64,000 nt of DNA from Bradyrhizobium daqingense (GTDB lineage: Bacteria > Pseudomonadota > Alphaproteobacteria > Rhizobiales > Xanthobacteraceae). The notes below the pieces were generated by a model. The model saw only the letters and a program-made list of their open reading frames with translations, ran no database searches and was not told the DNA's origin. The DNA is taken from contig NZ_CP088014.1 in NCBI RefSeq assembly GCF_021044685.1, positions 7,798,001-7,862,000 of the forward strand, read 5' to 3'. Both the position numbers and the translations under genes were made by a program. Position 1 is the stretch's first letter, and the number at the start of each line of letters is the position of its first letter. Below are positions 46,650 to 56,374 of the stretch, piece by piece.

Positions 46650-48293
46650 CTACTCTGCGGCCTGTCGCATATCAGATGGCTCGGACATCAACATATCTTC
46701 GATGCGTCCTTGACAGCAGCCACCGGCCGCATTGGTATGCTCTCGGACCGCTGCGACGCTCCTCAAGCCGTGCACGGAGATTGCGTCCTCAATCGTGCCC
46801 AGATCAACCCTGTTACACACGCAGATATTCCTCGCGCGGCGCGCTGTTTCGGCGAGGACCGGATCGCCGGCGATCGCGGCCATGGACTGCATCTGCTCCC
46901 GCGCTTTGGCCAAAGCCTCCCATGGCGCTGGCCGACGTAGCTGCTCCCACATCGGGCTTGAGAGCGAATTATCGATCTCCTCCACCAGCTTGACTATTCC
47001 GGCATAGCCCATATAGGCGTGGCAACGCTCCTGGTTGATATCGACCCATGGCACCGCCGCCTTCAGCGCGACAAATTGCGACTTGCCGCCCGATAGCATG
47101 ATGTCCGCTTCTGCGTCCTTCAACATCTTGTACATTTCGCGCGCAGTCATGTCGTCGATCATGTGGGCATCCTGCCCCATGAGCTCCTTGATGCGCTCCT
47201 TGTCTTCCATGGTCGATTTCTTCACACTGGTTCCGACTAATTCCAGCCCGGCTTCCTGGAGCGCCGAGACGACCGACCATGACTTGACACCGCCGGTCAT
47301 TAACAAGGCCCTTTTGCCTTCGAGTCGCGGCTTGTACGGCTGGATGGCAGCCCACGCCCGCGCTTCCTCGCGCGCGATCACCGCTTCGGTGCGCCCGAGC
47401 AGATCTGCCGGGGCGCCGCGCTCAACCAATAAGCGGGCGATCTGGCGTAGCGATTCGCTTGAATCCTGAATACCGTAGAACGACCCCTCGAAGAATGGGA
47501 TCCCGTAACGTTGCTCCATCTTGCGTGCCACGTTGATCATGGATTTTGAGCACACCAACATTGCCGCCCGCGCGCGATGAGATGAAGCGACTTCGCGGTA
47601 TTTGCCATCGCCCGAAATGCAGCAGAGAATTCGCACTCCAAGCTCGTCTAACACTGGCTTCACCTGCCAGAGCTCTCCTGAAAGGTTGTATTCTCCGATC
47701 AGATTGATGTCGTACGGCGTGGTGTAGTCCGGTTCTCGCGTGCCGATCACGTAGTCGAGCAAGGCTTCGCCCGCGAGCTTGTTACCGAGGTTTTTCGAAC
47801 CGGCGAAGCCCGGAGAATTGATCGGGATCACCGGTTTTGAGAATCTTCGCGACGCTGCCTTGCAGACTGCATTGATGTCATCGCCGATCATCGCCGGGAT
47901 GCAGGTTTGATAGACGAAGATTGCGGGCGGATCGCACTTGTCGATGATCTCCTTGATCGCTTTGCACAGCCGCTTCTCGCCTCCGAATACAATATCGGTT
48001 TCGCTCAAATCGGTTGTGAAAGCGGTGCGCCACAAATCCGAGCCGGACGACGCCGCGCCGCGATTGTCCCAGGAATTACCTTCGCACGCGATCGGGCCAT
48101 GTACCAAGTGAGCGACATCGGTGAACGGCTGCAGCGCAACCTTCGCGCCGTCGAAAGCACAGCCACCCGCAGCGCTACCCGGCTGCAACTGTCTGGTACA
48201 GCCGTTCCTGCGTTCCGCCTCAGACTTACTGCCATTCTTGGCGCAGCCCGGCTCGTCGAAGATATCCTGGACCGTGGCCGCCAGTGAACTCAT
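46650..48293 (-). CDS. nifE: NifE with C-terminal BFD-type 2Fe-2S domain
   Basis: The ATG at 48293 behind AGAGGAAGC gives 547 residues. The NifD-like body has GGCAFDGAKVALQPFTDVAH, HGPIACEGNSWDNRG and YQTCIPAMIGDDIN, the cluster-binding cysteines of NifE. After residue 470 comes an extra domain, NICVCNRVDLGTIEDAISVH and AAGGCCQGRIEDML, the BFD-like 2Fe-2S pattern (CxC ... CC). This extension is known in Bradyrhizobium-type NifE and absent from shorter NifE proteins; it could deliver electrons or Fe-S units to the scaffold. It follows nifK by about 90 bp, with a strong hairpin between. Confidence 0.96.
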   Translation of the reverse strand: MSSLAATVQDIFDEPGCAKNGSKSEAERRNGCTRQLQPGSAAGGCAFDGAKVALQPFTDVAHLVHGPIACEGNSWDNRGAASSGSDLWRTAFTTDLSETDIVFGGEKRLCKAIKEIIDKCDPPAIFVYQTCIPAMIGDDINAVCKAASRRFSKPVIPINSPGFAGSKNLGNKLAGEALLDYVIGTREPDYTTPYDINLIGEYNLSGELWQVKPVLDELGVRILCCISGDGKYREVASSHRARAAMLVCSKSMINVARKMEQRYGIPFFEGSFYGIQDSSESLRQIARLLVERGAPADLLGRTEAVIAREEARAWAAIQPYKPRLEGKRALLMTGGVKSWSVVSALQEAGLELVGTSVKKSTMEDKERIKELMGQDAHMIDDMTAREMYKMLKDAEADIMLSGGKSQFVALKAAVPWVDINQERCHAYMGYAGIVKLVEEIDNSLSSPMWEQLRRPAPWEALAKAREQMQSMAAIAGDPVLAETARRARNICVCNRVDLGTIEDAISVHGLRSVAAVREHTNAAGGCCQGRIEDMLMSEPSDMRQAAE

Positions 48294-48342
48294 CCTGCTT
48301 CCTCTCAGGGCAACAAATTGTAAACTCAACCGTTATGTGCTC

Positions 48343-48372
48343 GTGCCATCGTCCAGTCCTGGACGATGGCAC
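48343..48372 (-). terminator. Strong hairpin between nifK and nifE
   Basis: GTGCCATCGTCCAG (48343-48356) and CTGGACGATGGCAC (48359-48372) are perfect 14-base arms two bases apart. No T-run follows, so partial attenuation or protection of the nifDK message is more likely than full termination. Confidence 0.8.
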
Positions 48373-48385
48373 GTGTAGTTGCTCA

Positions 48386-49942
48386 TCAACGAATGATGTC
48401 GAAGCTGTAGTCGGTTTTGCCAAGAATGTTGGTCTTGTTGTCGATCTCGTCGAAGATCTTGTCCAGGATCTTGACCAGCACATTCAGACCGCCCTGATAG
48501 CCCCATATGGGGGAGCGGTGATGGTGATGCCGGTCGAAAATCGGAAAGCCGATGCGGATTAGTGGCGTTGCGGTATCACGCTCCAGATACTTCCCATAGG
48601 TGTTGCCAATCAGAAAATCGACCGGCTCGGTGAACAAGAGTGAACGCATGTGCCAGAGATCCCGCCCCGGATAGACTTGGCAGCCCTGTCCAAATGGCGA
48701 GCTTGCAAGCAGCGCCTGCATTTTCTCCTGCCACGCTTTGTTGCCATTGGTGGACAGCACATGGGTCGGCTCGGCGCCGAGTTCGAGCAGAAACGCAGCC
48801 AATCCATAGCAAAGATCCGGATCGCCATAGATCGCGAACTTTTTGCCATGAACATGAGCGCTTGAGTCGGCAATGGCATCAACCAAGCGGCCACGTTCTC
48901 GCGCGAGTTGCTCCGGAATCTCCTTGCCGCTGATGCGTGACAGCGCGACGATAAAGTCATCCGTTGCTGATAAGCCTACCGGGTAGTTGAAGGATAGAAC
49001 GTCCTGGCCATGCTCTGCCGCAAATGACAGCGTTTTTTCCGTGCACCATTGCTGCATGGAGATGGTCGCCTTGGCGTGAATCGCGTTCGCCGCATCCTTC
49101 AGCGTCGTACCACCGTCATACATCCGGAATTCGCCGTCTGTCGGAGTGTCGAACACTTCAGAATTGTCGGCGAGAACTGTGTGCTGGATGCCCATCAATT
49201 CCAAGATGCGCTTAATCTCGCGAAGGTTCCCGACGGTATATCCATCGAACCCGCCAATGATGTTGATCGCTCCATTCGGTTTGCGCTCCAGCTTCGGCGC
49301 TGTTCCGGCCTTGCCGTCCCAAAAATGCTCCAGAATGCCTTTGAGGGCATTGTCGTAGCCGGTGACGTGACTGCCAACGAATGCGGGCGTGTGGGCGAAC
49401 GGCACGTCGAAGTCTGCCGGAACCGAGCCCTTTTCTTTCGACGTCTTGATGAAGGCGTTCAGGTCATCGCCGATCACTTCGGCCATGCAGGTTGTGGAAA
49501 CCGCAATCATCTTGGGCTTGTACATCTTGTAGCTGTTCGCGAGCCCGTCGGTCATGTTGTTCAGACCGCCGAATACGGCAGCATCTTCCGTCATTGATGA
49601 AGAGACACAGGAGCTAGGCTCCTTGAAGTGCCGCGACAAATGACTGCGGTAATAGGCCACACAGCCTTGGCTGCCGTGGACGAAGGGCAGCGTGCGCTCA
49701 AAGCCGACAGAGGCGAATACGGCGCCAAGCGGCTGACACGCCTTCGCCGGATTTACCGCCAGCGCCTCCCGCGCGAAGTTTTTTTCGCGATATTCGGCCG
49801 TTTTGGTCCATTCCTTGATACGTTCGACCTCGGCAGGATCGCGCGGATTCTCGAATATCTTCTTCTTCGCCAGCATTTGCTGGTATTCTGGACCGCGGAA
49901 CAGTTCGACATGATCGAGCACGTGTTCGGCACTCTGCGGCAT
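48386..49942 (-). CDS. nifK: NifK, nitrogenase MoFe protein beta subunit
   Basis: This 518-residue protein has P-cluster ligand cysteines in [20 protein letters not shown] and [20 protein letters not shown] and in [20 protein letters not shown]. With NifD it forms the alpha2beta2 dinitrogenase. It lies 65 bp after nifD in the nifDKENX operon, driven by the promoter at 51566-51581. No lesion is seen. Confidence 0.98.
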   Translation of the reverse strand: MPQSAEHVLDHVELFRGPEYQQMLAKKKIFENPRDPAEVERIKEWTKTAEYREKNFAREALAVNPAKACQPLGAVFASVGFERTLPFVHGSQGCVAYYRSHLSRHFKEPSSCVSSSMTEDAAVFGGLNNMTDGLANSYKMYKPKMIAVSTTCMAEVIGDDLNAFIKTSKEKGSVPADFDVPFAHTPAFVGSHVTGYDNALKGILEHFWDGKAGTAPKLERKPNGAINIIGGFDGYTVGNLREIKRILELMGIQHTVLADNSEVFDTPTDGEFRMYDGGTTLKDAANAIHAKATISMQQWCTEKTLSFAAEHGQDVLSFNYPVGLSATDDFIVALSRISGKEIPEQLARERGRLVDAIADSSAHVHGKKFAIYGDPDLCYGLAAFLLELGAEPTHVLSTNGNKAWQEKMQALLASSPFGQGCQVYPGRDLWHMRSLLFTEPVDFLIGNTYGKYLERDTATPLIRIGFPIFDRHHHHRSPIWGYQGGLNVLVKILDKIFDEIDNKTNILGKTDYSFDIIR

Positions 49943-50007
49943 CGGTGAAATCCTTCACTATCAGATTGGAATCGCCCGGGCTTTCCCGGAGAGCGAGACG
50001 AGTTGCG

Positions 50008-51510
50008 TTATTCTGCAGCCTGGAGCTTGGCGCTCGGCGCTTCCTTCCAGGGAGCTTTCGTTCTTTTCCAAATTGGCGAGTTGACGGCCATGTCCATGTC
50101 GCGCGCGAAGATCGCAAAGCCGTCATAACCGTGATATGGACCCGAATAGTCCCACGAATGCATCTGCCGGAACGGCACACTCATCTTTTGGAAAACGTAC
50201 TTTTCCTTGATGCCTGAGCCGACAAGATCAGGCTGGAGTTTTTCGACGAAGCGCTCGAACTCATAGCCATTGACGTCATCATAGATGAGGGTGCTGTCTT
50301 TCACGTAGTGCTGAGCTGTGCGCTGATAGTCGTCGTTGTGACCGAACTCGTAGCCAGTGCCAATGACGTCCATCCCGAGGTCCTCGTACGCGCCAATCAC
50401 ATGACGCGGACGAAGGCCGCCGACGTACAGCATCACCGTCTTGCCCTCGAGGCGCGGGCGATATTTTGCAATCACGGCGTCCACCAGCGGCTGATACTTC
50501 TCGATCACTCGCTCGGCGCCTTCCTTGATCTTGTCGTCAAAATAACCCGCAATCCTGCGCAGTGAGTCCGCGATCTTTGAAGGTCCGAAGAAGTTGTACT
50601 CGCACCAAGGGATGCCGAACTTCTCTTCCATGTGGCGTGAGATATAGTTCATGGAACGGTAGCAATGCAGAATGTTGAGCTTTGCCTTCGGCGTTGCTTC
50701 GAGCTCGGCCAGTGAACCGTCGCCGGACCACTGCGCGATTACCCGTAGTCCCATCTCTTCAAGCAGAATTCGCGATGACCAAGCATCGCCGCCGATATTG
50801 TAGTCTCCGATGATCGCAACATCGTATGGTGTCGGCTCGAACTTTGGTTTGCCCTCGGCCTCGATATGCCCGAAAATCCAATCGCGTACCGCATCGTTTG
50901 CAATGTGATGGCCTAGTGACTGCGACACACCCCGAAAGCCCTCACAACGGACCGGCACGATGGTCTTGCCTCCATATTCTTTGGATTTCGCCCTTGACAC
51001 CGCCTCGATATCGTCACCGATCAACCCTACCGGGCACTCTGATTGTATCGTAATGCCGTTGTTGAGTGGAAACAGCTCTTGGATTTCATCAAGGATTTTG
51101 TCCAGTTTCTTGTCGCCGCCAAATACGATATCCTTTTCCTGGAAGTCGGAGGTGAACTGCAGAGTCACGAAGCTATCGATGCCCGTGGTGCCAACGTAAT
51201 AGTTGCGCCGCGAGCCCCATGAATATTGGCCGCAGCCAACCGGGCCATGGCTGATATGAACCATGTCCTTGATTGGTCCCCAGACCACCCCCTTCGACCC
51301 TGCATAGGCGCACCCTCTTATCGTCATCACGCCGGGTATGGATTTGATGTTGGACTTCACCCCGCAGTCCGACTTACCTGCTTGGTGCACGTTGAGGTGC
51401 TTGGCACGCCTTTTCGCGGTTTTCTCCGGATAGACCTTCAGCACCTCCTCGATCAGCTCTTTGTTGCGAGCCCTGATTTCTGCGACGCTGTTGGTCGTGG
51501 CGAGACTCAT
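50008..51510 (-). CDS. nifD: NifD, nitrogenase MoFe protein alpha subunit
   Basis: This 500-residue protein has the P-cluster cysteines in [26 protein letters not shown] and [14 protein letters not shown]. FeMo-co ligands are the Cys of [15 protein letters not shown] and the His of [18 protein letters not shown]. All essential residues are present, so the catalytic subunit should be active. It heads the nifDKENX-DUF269-DUF683-fdxB unit and is separate from nifH. Confidence 0.98.
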   Translation of the reverse strand: MSLATTNSVAEIRARNKELIEEVLKVYPEKTAKRRAKHLNVHQAGKSDCGVKSNIKSIPGVMTIRGCAYAGSKGVVWGPIKDMVHISHGPVGCGQYSWGSRRNYYVGTTGIDSFVTLQFTSDFQEKDIVFGGDKKLDKILDEIQELFPLNNGITIQSECPVGLIGDDIEAVSRAKSKEYGGKTIVPVRCEGFRGVSQSLGHHIANDAVRDWIFGHIEAEGKPKFEPTPYDVAIIGDYNIGGDAWSSRILLEEMGLRVIAQWSGDGSLAELEATPKAKLNILHCYRSMNYISRHMEEKFGIPWCEYNFFGPSKIADSLRRIAGYFDDKIKEGAERVIEKYQPLVDAVIAKYRPRLEGKTVMLYVGGLRPRHVIGAYEDLGMDVIGTGYEFGHNDDYQRTAQHYVKDSTLIYDDVNGYEFERFVEKLQPDLVGSGIKEKYVFQKMSVPFRQMHSWDYSGPYHGYDGFAIFARDMDMAVNSPIWKRTKAPWKEAPSAKLQAAE

Positions 51511-51565
51511 CTGGTGTCCTTTAAAAGGTTAGCTGTTGGGAGGGCGGCTTCTTGATCCAAGACTT

Positions 51566-51581
51566 TGCAACCGGCATGCCA
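51566..51581 (-). promoter_or_regulatory. Sigma-54 promoter of nifDKENX
   Basis: On the minus strand it reads TGGCATGCCGGTTGCA, a perfect TGGCAY-N5-TTGCA, 56 bp before nifD. Confidence 0.95.
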
Positions 51582-51649
51582 GGGTCTCATGAGCACTAAA
51601 ACTAGAACAACAACAGTTTCTTAGCGCGACTTGTACGGTGACGGGCTGT

Positions 51650-51665
51650 TGTTGCGAATCCGACA
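51650..51665 (-). promoter_or_regulatory. NifA upstream activator site of nifD
   Basis: TGTTGCGAATCCGACA is a perfect TGT-N10-ACA, about 70 bp upstream of the -24 element. Confidence 0.9.
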
Positions 51666-51936
51666 TCTCGCCTTTGCGAGGGACTCTTGGTTTGGCGGTG
51701 TTCGAAATGGAACAAGGCGGCCGCGCGTGAAATTCACGGCGGAGTTTTTGAGTTTATGCGCGACAGCAACGCTCTGCGGTGTAAGGCGGAAGCAGGCCGC
51801 AAGTCTGGCTTCCAATCCTTCATACTTATTGAAACCTACAGGTGCTCACCTGCGATGTAATGACGTGCGCGATCTCGCGCTCTAGATCTCAAGGCGAGCT
51901 ACCTCGACGCCACGTGAACTTCTTAGGCTCGTTAGA

Positions 51937-52020
51937 TCACACGAGCATCGTCGCGCCTTGATAAGGGGCACGCACGATCACATCGATGTCTTCGCGTGCG
52001 TTGTACATGCCGAGGGACAC
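51937..52020 (-). pseudogene. 3' remnant of a SufS/NifS-like class V aminotransferase gene
   Basis: Twenty-seven codons up to the IS boundary read VSLGMYNAREDIDVIVRAPY and end in a stop. The motif V-S-x-G-x-Y-N-x-R-E-D-I-D is the C-terminal end of SufS/CsdA-type cysteine desulfurases. The IS3-family element abuts it and the rest of the gene is not found on the other side of the element, so it was lost by deletion. Confidence 0.55.
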
Positions 52021-52108
52021 AGAGCTGGCCCCGCAAATTCGGACAGTAGCTTGAGTGGATTTTCTGCCTGACAGCGGCGAGGATTCTTGCTGCGAATCAG
52101 GAGCGAAG

Positions 52109-52414
52109 ATGACGAAGAAGAGCCGCCGGACGCATTCTCCGGCATTCAAGGCGAAGGTTGCTTTGGCTGCGGTCAAAGGCGGCAAGACACTGGCGGAGCT
52201 GGCGCAACTGTTTGATGTTCATCCGAACCAGATCACGATCTGGAAAAACCAGCTCCTGGAAGGCGCCGCCGGCGTGTTTGGGCATGACAAGACATCGGCC
52301 GAGACGCCGGTCGATTTGAAGGCGTTACATGCCAAGATCGGCGAGCTGGCGTTGGAAAGCGATTTTTTGTCCGGCGCGCTCACCAAGGCGGGCCTGCTGA
52401 GCGCAAAGCGATGA
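52109..52414 (+). CDS. IS3-family transposase OrfA, copy 1
   Basis: The 101-residue protein begins MTKKSRRTHSPAFKAKVALA and has the helix-turn-helix of IS3-family OrfA (ELAQLFDVHPNQITIWKNQL) followed by a leucine-rich coil. Its stop overlaps the orfB ATG as ATGA. Nearly identical to the copy-2 OrfA. Confidence 0.92.
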   Translation: MTKKSRRTHSPAFKAKVALAAVKGGKTLAELAQLFDVHPNQITIWKNQLLEGAAGVFGHDKTSAETPVDLKALHAKIGELALESDFLSGALTKAGLLSAKR

Positions 52415-53216
52415 TCGACCGCGGTCATGATCTTTCTATCGTGCGCCAGGCGAAGGTCCTGAAGCTGGCTCGCAGCACGGTCTACTATGAACCTCGGCCA
52501 GTTTCGGCCGAGGACCTTGCCTTGATGCGTCGGCTCGATGAGCTGCATCTCGATTATCCCTTCGCGGGAGCGCGTATGCTGCGATCGTTGCTGCGGCGGG
52601 AGGGGGTATACGCCGGTCGCCGCCACATCGCGACGCTGATGAAGCGCATGGGGATCGAGGCGGTCTATCGTCGCCCGAACACGAGCAAGCCGGCTCCGGG
52701 TCACAAGATCTACCCGTACCTGTTGCGCGGATTGAAGATCGAGCGGCCCGACCATGCGTGGGCAATGGACATCACCTACATTCCGATGCGGCGTGGCTTC
52801 GTCTATCTCGCGGCGGTCGTCGATGTGTTCAGCCGACGGGTCCTGGCCCATCGCGTCTCGATCACAATGGAGGCGGCCTTCTGCGTCCAAGCGGTCCAGG
52901 AGGCGTTGGCGAAGCACGGCAGACCCGAGATTTTCAACACGGATCAGGGCAGCCAGTTCACCAGCCTCGAGTTCACCGATGTGCTGCTGGACGCGAAGAT
53001 CGCCATCAGCATTGCGTTGTGGCTAGGGGACGCGCCCGACGACTAGGCGCGTTGGACGGCAAGGGCGCCTGGCGCGACAACGTGTTTGTCGAGCGGCTCT
53101 GGCGCACGGTCAAATACGAAGAAGTTTATCTCCGCAATGGCCGCATGACCGTCGCCGACGATTTTGTCGTCGCTCTGGTCGGGCTACGCCCTCCCGACGC
53201 AACGACAAAATCGTAA
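52411..53216 (+). pseudogene. IS3-family transposase OrfB, copy 1, disrupted
   Basis: The intact N-terminal part carries the first Asp of the DDE site (HAWAMDITYIPMRRGFVYLA) and the second (FNTDQGSQFTSLEF). A 41-bp insertion after AKIAIS shifts it into a stop at 53044-53046. A later deletion removes the region equivalent to AYDSVSEARASIAKYLAFYN, including the rest of the C terminus. It cannot make an active transposase alone. Confidence 0.9.
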
Positions 53217-53321
53217 AGCCCCGCGTTCAGCATAACCCGGCAGGAATCCACTTAAATCCAGCGGGGCGCTGTCCAAACAACCGGGGCCAGCTCTCTTCGA
53301 ACACGGGGCTAGTCCCCGGAA

Positions 53322-54385
53322 TCAGAGCTGAGTGATACGGCGGCCTTTGAAACGGCGTTGACGGACCTTTTTCTTGGTCCAGACGAAGGGCTCGGCTCTG
53401 TCGTTGTATGCGTTGACGTAGGTATCGATGTGTTCCTGAAGCTGCTTGAGGCTCGTGAAGGAGGTGCCGCTGAGCGACTGCCCCTGCAAGATGGAAAACC
53501 ATACTTCGACCTGATTGAGCCATGACGCACTTGTCGGCGTGAAATGAAATTGCACGTTGGGGTGGGCCTTGAGCCAGTCCTCGTTCTTTTTATGGGTGTT
53601 GAGGTTGTCGAGGATGACGTGAAGCTTGCGGTTCGGAAAAGTCGCGGTGACGCTGTTCATGAAATCGAGAAACTCGACGCGGCGCCGGCGTTTTGAATGG
53701 GTCGCGATGATCTTTCCGGTGGCGACTTCGAGCGCCGCAAACAATGTTGTGGTGCCATGCCGCTTGTAATCGTGGCTTTGGCCGGTTAAGGCGCGGCCAT
53801 TGGGCAACTTCAGATAACCCTGCGCTCGCTCCAAAGCCTGGATCGAGGGCTTCTCGTCCACGCACAGCACAATGGCCTTCGCCGGCGGCGCGACATAGAG
53901 GCCGACAACATCGGCGGCTTTGGCCGTAAAGTTCGGGTCGTTGCTCTCGCACCAGGACTTGCGAGCCACCAGGTCAATCTTGTGGCTGCGCAGGAACCGC
54001 CAGACATATTGGACATCGACATCGCCCAGCGCCTCGGCCAGCAGGGGGCCGGTCCAGCGCGCAAACCCTTGCGGTGGCGGCTTATCCAGCAGCTTCAGAA
54101 TCCGCTTGTCGGTCGTCTTCGTATAGATCGGCTGCTTGCCAGGCCGCGGCTTGTCTTGCAGCCCTTCAAGGCCATGGTCGGCATAGCGATGCCGCCAAAG
54201 GCTGACAATCCGCGGCTGGACCCCAACTTCCTTGGCGATCGACCGGGTGAGCGCCCATCCGCCGCCAACAGAACTATCCGCGCCCGCTTCAAATCGCGCT
54301 GCAACGTCACCGGTGAGCGACAGCACGCCTCAAGCACCTTGCGATCTTTCCTCGAAAGGTGGACTTCTCTTGCTTCGGGTATCAT
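53322..54385 (-). pseudogene. IS630-family transposase, frameshifted
   Basis: The N-terminal part in one frame (54385 down to about 54250) reads MIPEAREVHLSRKDRKVLEA and RARIVLLAADGRS. The rest, in the next frame, reads TRSIAKEVGVQPRIVSLWRH, VLCVDEKPSIQALERAQGYL (first Asp), LHVILDNLNTHKKNEDWLKA (second Asp) and SWLNQVEVWFSILQGQSL (Glu). A missing A near 54248 explains the break. All DDE residues are present, so one base change would restore it. IS630-type elements target TA, but I could not define its ends. Confidence 0.85.
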
Positions 54386-54528
54386 CCCGACCTTGAATCA
54401 CGACTCACTTTCCAAGAAAAGTGGGTACTAGCGAGCGAGGAAAACGGGAGACGGGTCGCAAAGGCGGCTGTTTTGGATATTATCTTCATCATGCTTCGTG
54501 CAGGAGCCCCTCTCATCGGCTGCCGCTC

Positions 54529-54723
54529 CTATGCGGGCACGCAAGTATCTGGCACGGGGCAAACCACGGCGCACTTTGGCGCGTCAGAATGCCCCTCACA
54601 TTGGGTACACTGGGACGGATTGATCACATAGATGTCGTTCTTCAGGCTAATCGCGGCATTGGGACACTCGAACTCGCACGCACCGCAGACCGTGCATTGG
54701 GATGCGATTATCTTGTAGGCCAT
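54529..54723 (-). CDS. fdxN: FdxN-type 2[4Fe-4S] ferredoxin
   Basis: The ATG at 54723 gives 64 residues starting [20 protein letters not shown]. Two clusters are bound by [12 protein letters not shown] and [18 protein letters not shown], the second with the insert typical of FdxN. It is closely related to frxA at 35744-35968. A NifA site (54845-54860) and sigma-54-like promoter (54767-54782) precede it, so it should be expressed with nitrogenase and carry electrons to NifH or NifB. It stands alone between IS remnants and ald. Confidence 0.92.
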   Translation of the reverse strand: MAYKIIASQCTVCGACEFECPNAAISLKNDIYVINPSQCTQCEGHSDAPKCAVVCPVPDTCVPA

Positions 54724-54766
54724 CAGTGCTATTCCATAAGCAAAAGGTGCGGAACAGTTTCTTGCT

Positions 54767-54782
54767 ATCAAGTCTTGTGCCA
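54767..54782 (-). promoter_or_regulatory. Sigma-54 promoter of fdxN
   Basis: On the minus strand it reads TGGCACAAGACTTGAT: a perfect -24 (TGGCAC), but the -12 is TTGAT in place of TTGCT. Spacing is correct, and a NifA site lies upstream. Confidence 0.6.
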
Positions 54783-54844
54783 GACATCTTGAGCTTGATT
54801 CATCTGAAGAAATTTCGATAACGCAGGTCGCCGACCCGATACGG

Positions 54845-54860
54845 TGTCGCAAATCCTACA
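54845..54860 (-). promoter_or_regulatory. NifA upstream activator site of fdxN
   Basis: TGTCGCAAATCCTACA is a perfect TGT-N10-ACA, 63 bp upstream of the -24 element. Confidence 0.8.
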
Positions 54861-55196
54861 ACGAACATGACAATCTGATCTCGATCCTGTGGTTTGCGCA
54901 TGATCGGTGTCACGGCCGTCAGCGATCAGGTAAACCACCTTCTCCAGCATTAGGGAACGATCCGAGATCCTTAAGGCCGCCTGCCGCGGCTATGATCGAT
55001 GTGTCGCGACATCATGGAGCTGTCCGGGCAAGTATCAGGTCGCCCGCGGCGCATCTTGTCGGCTTCACTCAATGGGACCGGAAGGTACATCGTCTCCCTA
55101 TCCTGGCGGCGGTTGAGGCAGGCGTTCGTCCGGTGATCCTCTGCTTCGTTCCGCACTCCTAATCAATACTGGCGGAGGTCAGTTGATTAATAGCCG
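54861..55196. other. Intergenic region between fdxN and ald
   Basis: No gene is supported. A minus-strand 61-codon frame at 54971-55156 lacks any family signature. Confidence 0.4.
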
Positions 55197-55226
55197 AAAA
55201 AAAGAGCCACCCCGAAGGGTGGCCTT
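55197..55226 (-). terminator. Rho-independent terminator of ald
   Basis: GCCACCC and GGGTGGC form a stem with a 4-nt loop, and on the minus strand it is followed by CTCTTTTTTT. This is a classical terminator 40 bp after the ald stop. Confidence 0.9.
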
Positions 55227-55261
55227 AGTCAGGGAGGAAACGCCCATGAGGGCCTCTGGGA

Positions 55262-56374
55262 TCAGGCCGCAGCCTGTTCGATCGGGGAGAAGGGCAGCCC
55301 GAGGCTCTCGGCCACCGCCTTGTATGTTAGCCGGCCCCGATGGACGTTGAGGCCTGCGCGCAGATGTGGATTCTCGAGTACGGCGGAAAAACCCTTGTTG
55401 GCCAGAGCCAAACCAAACGGCAGGGTCGCGTTATTCAGTGCCTGGCTCGAGGTTAGCGGCACGGCACCCGGCATATTGGCCACACAATAATGAATGATGC
55501 CATCTACTTCGTATGTTGGATCAGCGTGAGTGGTTGGGCGCGATGTCTCAAAGCAGCCGCCCTGATCGATAGCGACGTCCACGAGTACGGCTCTCTTGCG
55601 CATTGAGCTCAGCATGCTCCGGCGGACCAGCTTCGGAGCGCTTGCCCCTGGGACGAGCACCGCACCAATCACCACGTCCGCCGCAAATACCTCTTCCTCC
55701 ACGGATTCGATGGTCGAAAACCTAGTGCGAACCCGTCCTTCGAATAGCTCGTCCAGCTCACGGAGCCGGATGATCGAACGATCGATGATGGTCACCTCTG
55801 CGCCCAGACCAGCCGCCATGCGCGCGGCGTGCGTACCGACGACCCCACCTCCAATCACCACGATTCGGGCAGGCTGAACCCCGGGCACCCCACCGATCAG
55901 CAGCCCTCGCCCCCCTGTACTCCGCTTTAGAGCGCTACCCGCCGCTTCGATCGAAAGCCTGCCCGCGACCTCGCTCATCGGCGCCAGCAGTGGAAGACCA
56001 CCATGAGCATCAGTTACGGTCTCATAGGCGATTGCAATGCATCCAGATTTCAAGAGGCCGGCAGCCTGTTCCGGGTCCGGGGCCAAGTGCAAATAGGTGA
56101 ACAGGATTTGATCCTCACGCAGCTGGGACCATTCGGCCGGCTGAGGCTCCTTGACCTTTACGATCATCTCGCTCGATGCGAATACCTCAGCTGCCGAAGT
56201 TAAGATCGTTGCGCCGGCATTGCGATAATCGCCATCGGTTGCACCAATGCCAGCGCCGGCATTGGTCTCGATCATCACGCGGTGGCCCGCTGCCACGTAT
56301 TCACGGGCAGCTCCTGGGGTAAGGCCCACGCGATATTCGTGCGCCTTGATTTCCTTTGGAACTCCGACCTTCAT
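55262..56374 (-). CDS. ald: Alanine dehydrogenase
   Basis: The ATG at 56374 after GGGAG gives 370 residues, the family length; the open frame continues upstream to 56491 without a ribosome-binding site. It begins MKVGVPKEIKAHEYRVGLTP, has the catalytic Lys/His region (LFTYLHLAPDPEQA) and the NAD-binding motif VVIGGGVVGTHAARMAAGLG. It interconverts pyruvate plus ammonium and L-alanine with NADH. In soybean bacteroids alanine is an excreted form of fixed nitrogen, which fits its place beside nif genes. It is a single gene with its own terminator. Confidence 0.95.
   Translation of the reverse strand: MKVGVPKEIKAHEYRVGLTPGAAREYVAAGHRVMIETNAGAGIGATDGDYRNAGATILTSAAEVFASSEMIVKVKEPQPAEWSQLREDQILFTYLHLAPDPEQAAGLLKSGCIAIAYETVTDAHGGLPLLAPMSEVAGRLSIEAAGSALKRSTGGRGLLIGGVPGVQPARIVVIGGGVVGTHAARMAAGLGAEVTIIDRSIIRLRELDELFEGRVRTRFSTIESVEEEVFAADVVIGAVLVPGASAPKLVRRSMLSSMRKRAVLVDVAIDQGGCFETSRPTTHADPTYEVDGIIHYCVANMPGAVPLTSSQALNNATLPFGLALANKGFSAVLENPHLRAGLNVHRGRLTYKAVAESLGLPFSPIEQAAA

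Larger units (their letters stand above)
52021..53294 (+). mobile_element. IS3-family element, copy 1 (defective)
   Basis: Ends AGAGCTGGCCCCG and CGGGGCCAGCTCT are shared with copy 2 (60824-62187), which lies in the opposite orientation. Compared with copy 2 it carries a 41-bp insertion near 53012-53052 and a deletion of about 131 bp near 53134, both in orfB. The flanks (CAC and CTT) show no target duplication, which suggests that a recombination or deletion event followed insertion. Confidence 0.9.

Noticed and set aside
53295-54420. Exact ends and TA target duplication of the IS630-type element
   Set aside because: Weak similarity between the flanks of the transposase could not be turned into convincing inverted repeats, so only the gene is annotated.
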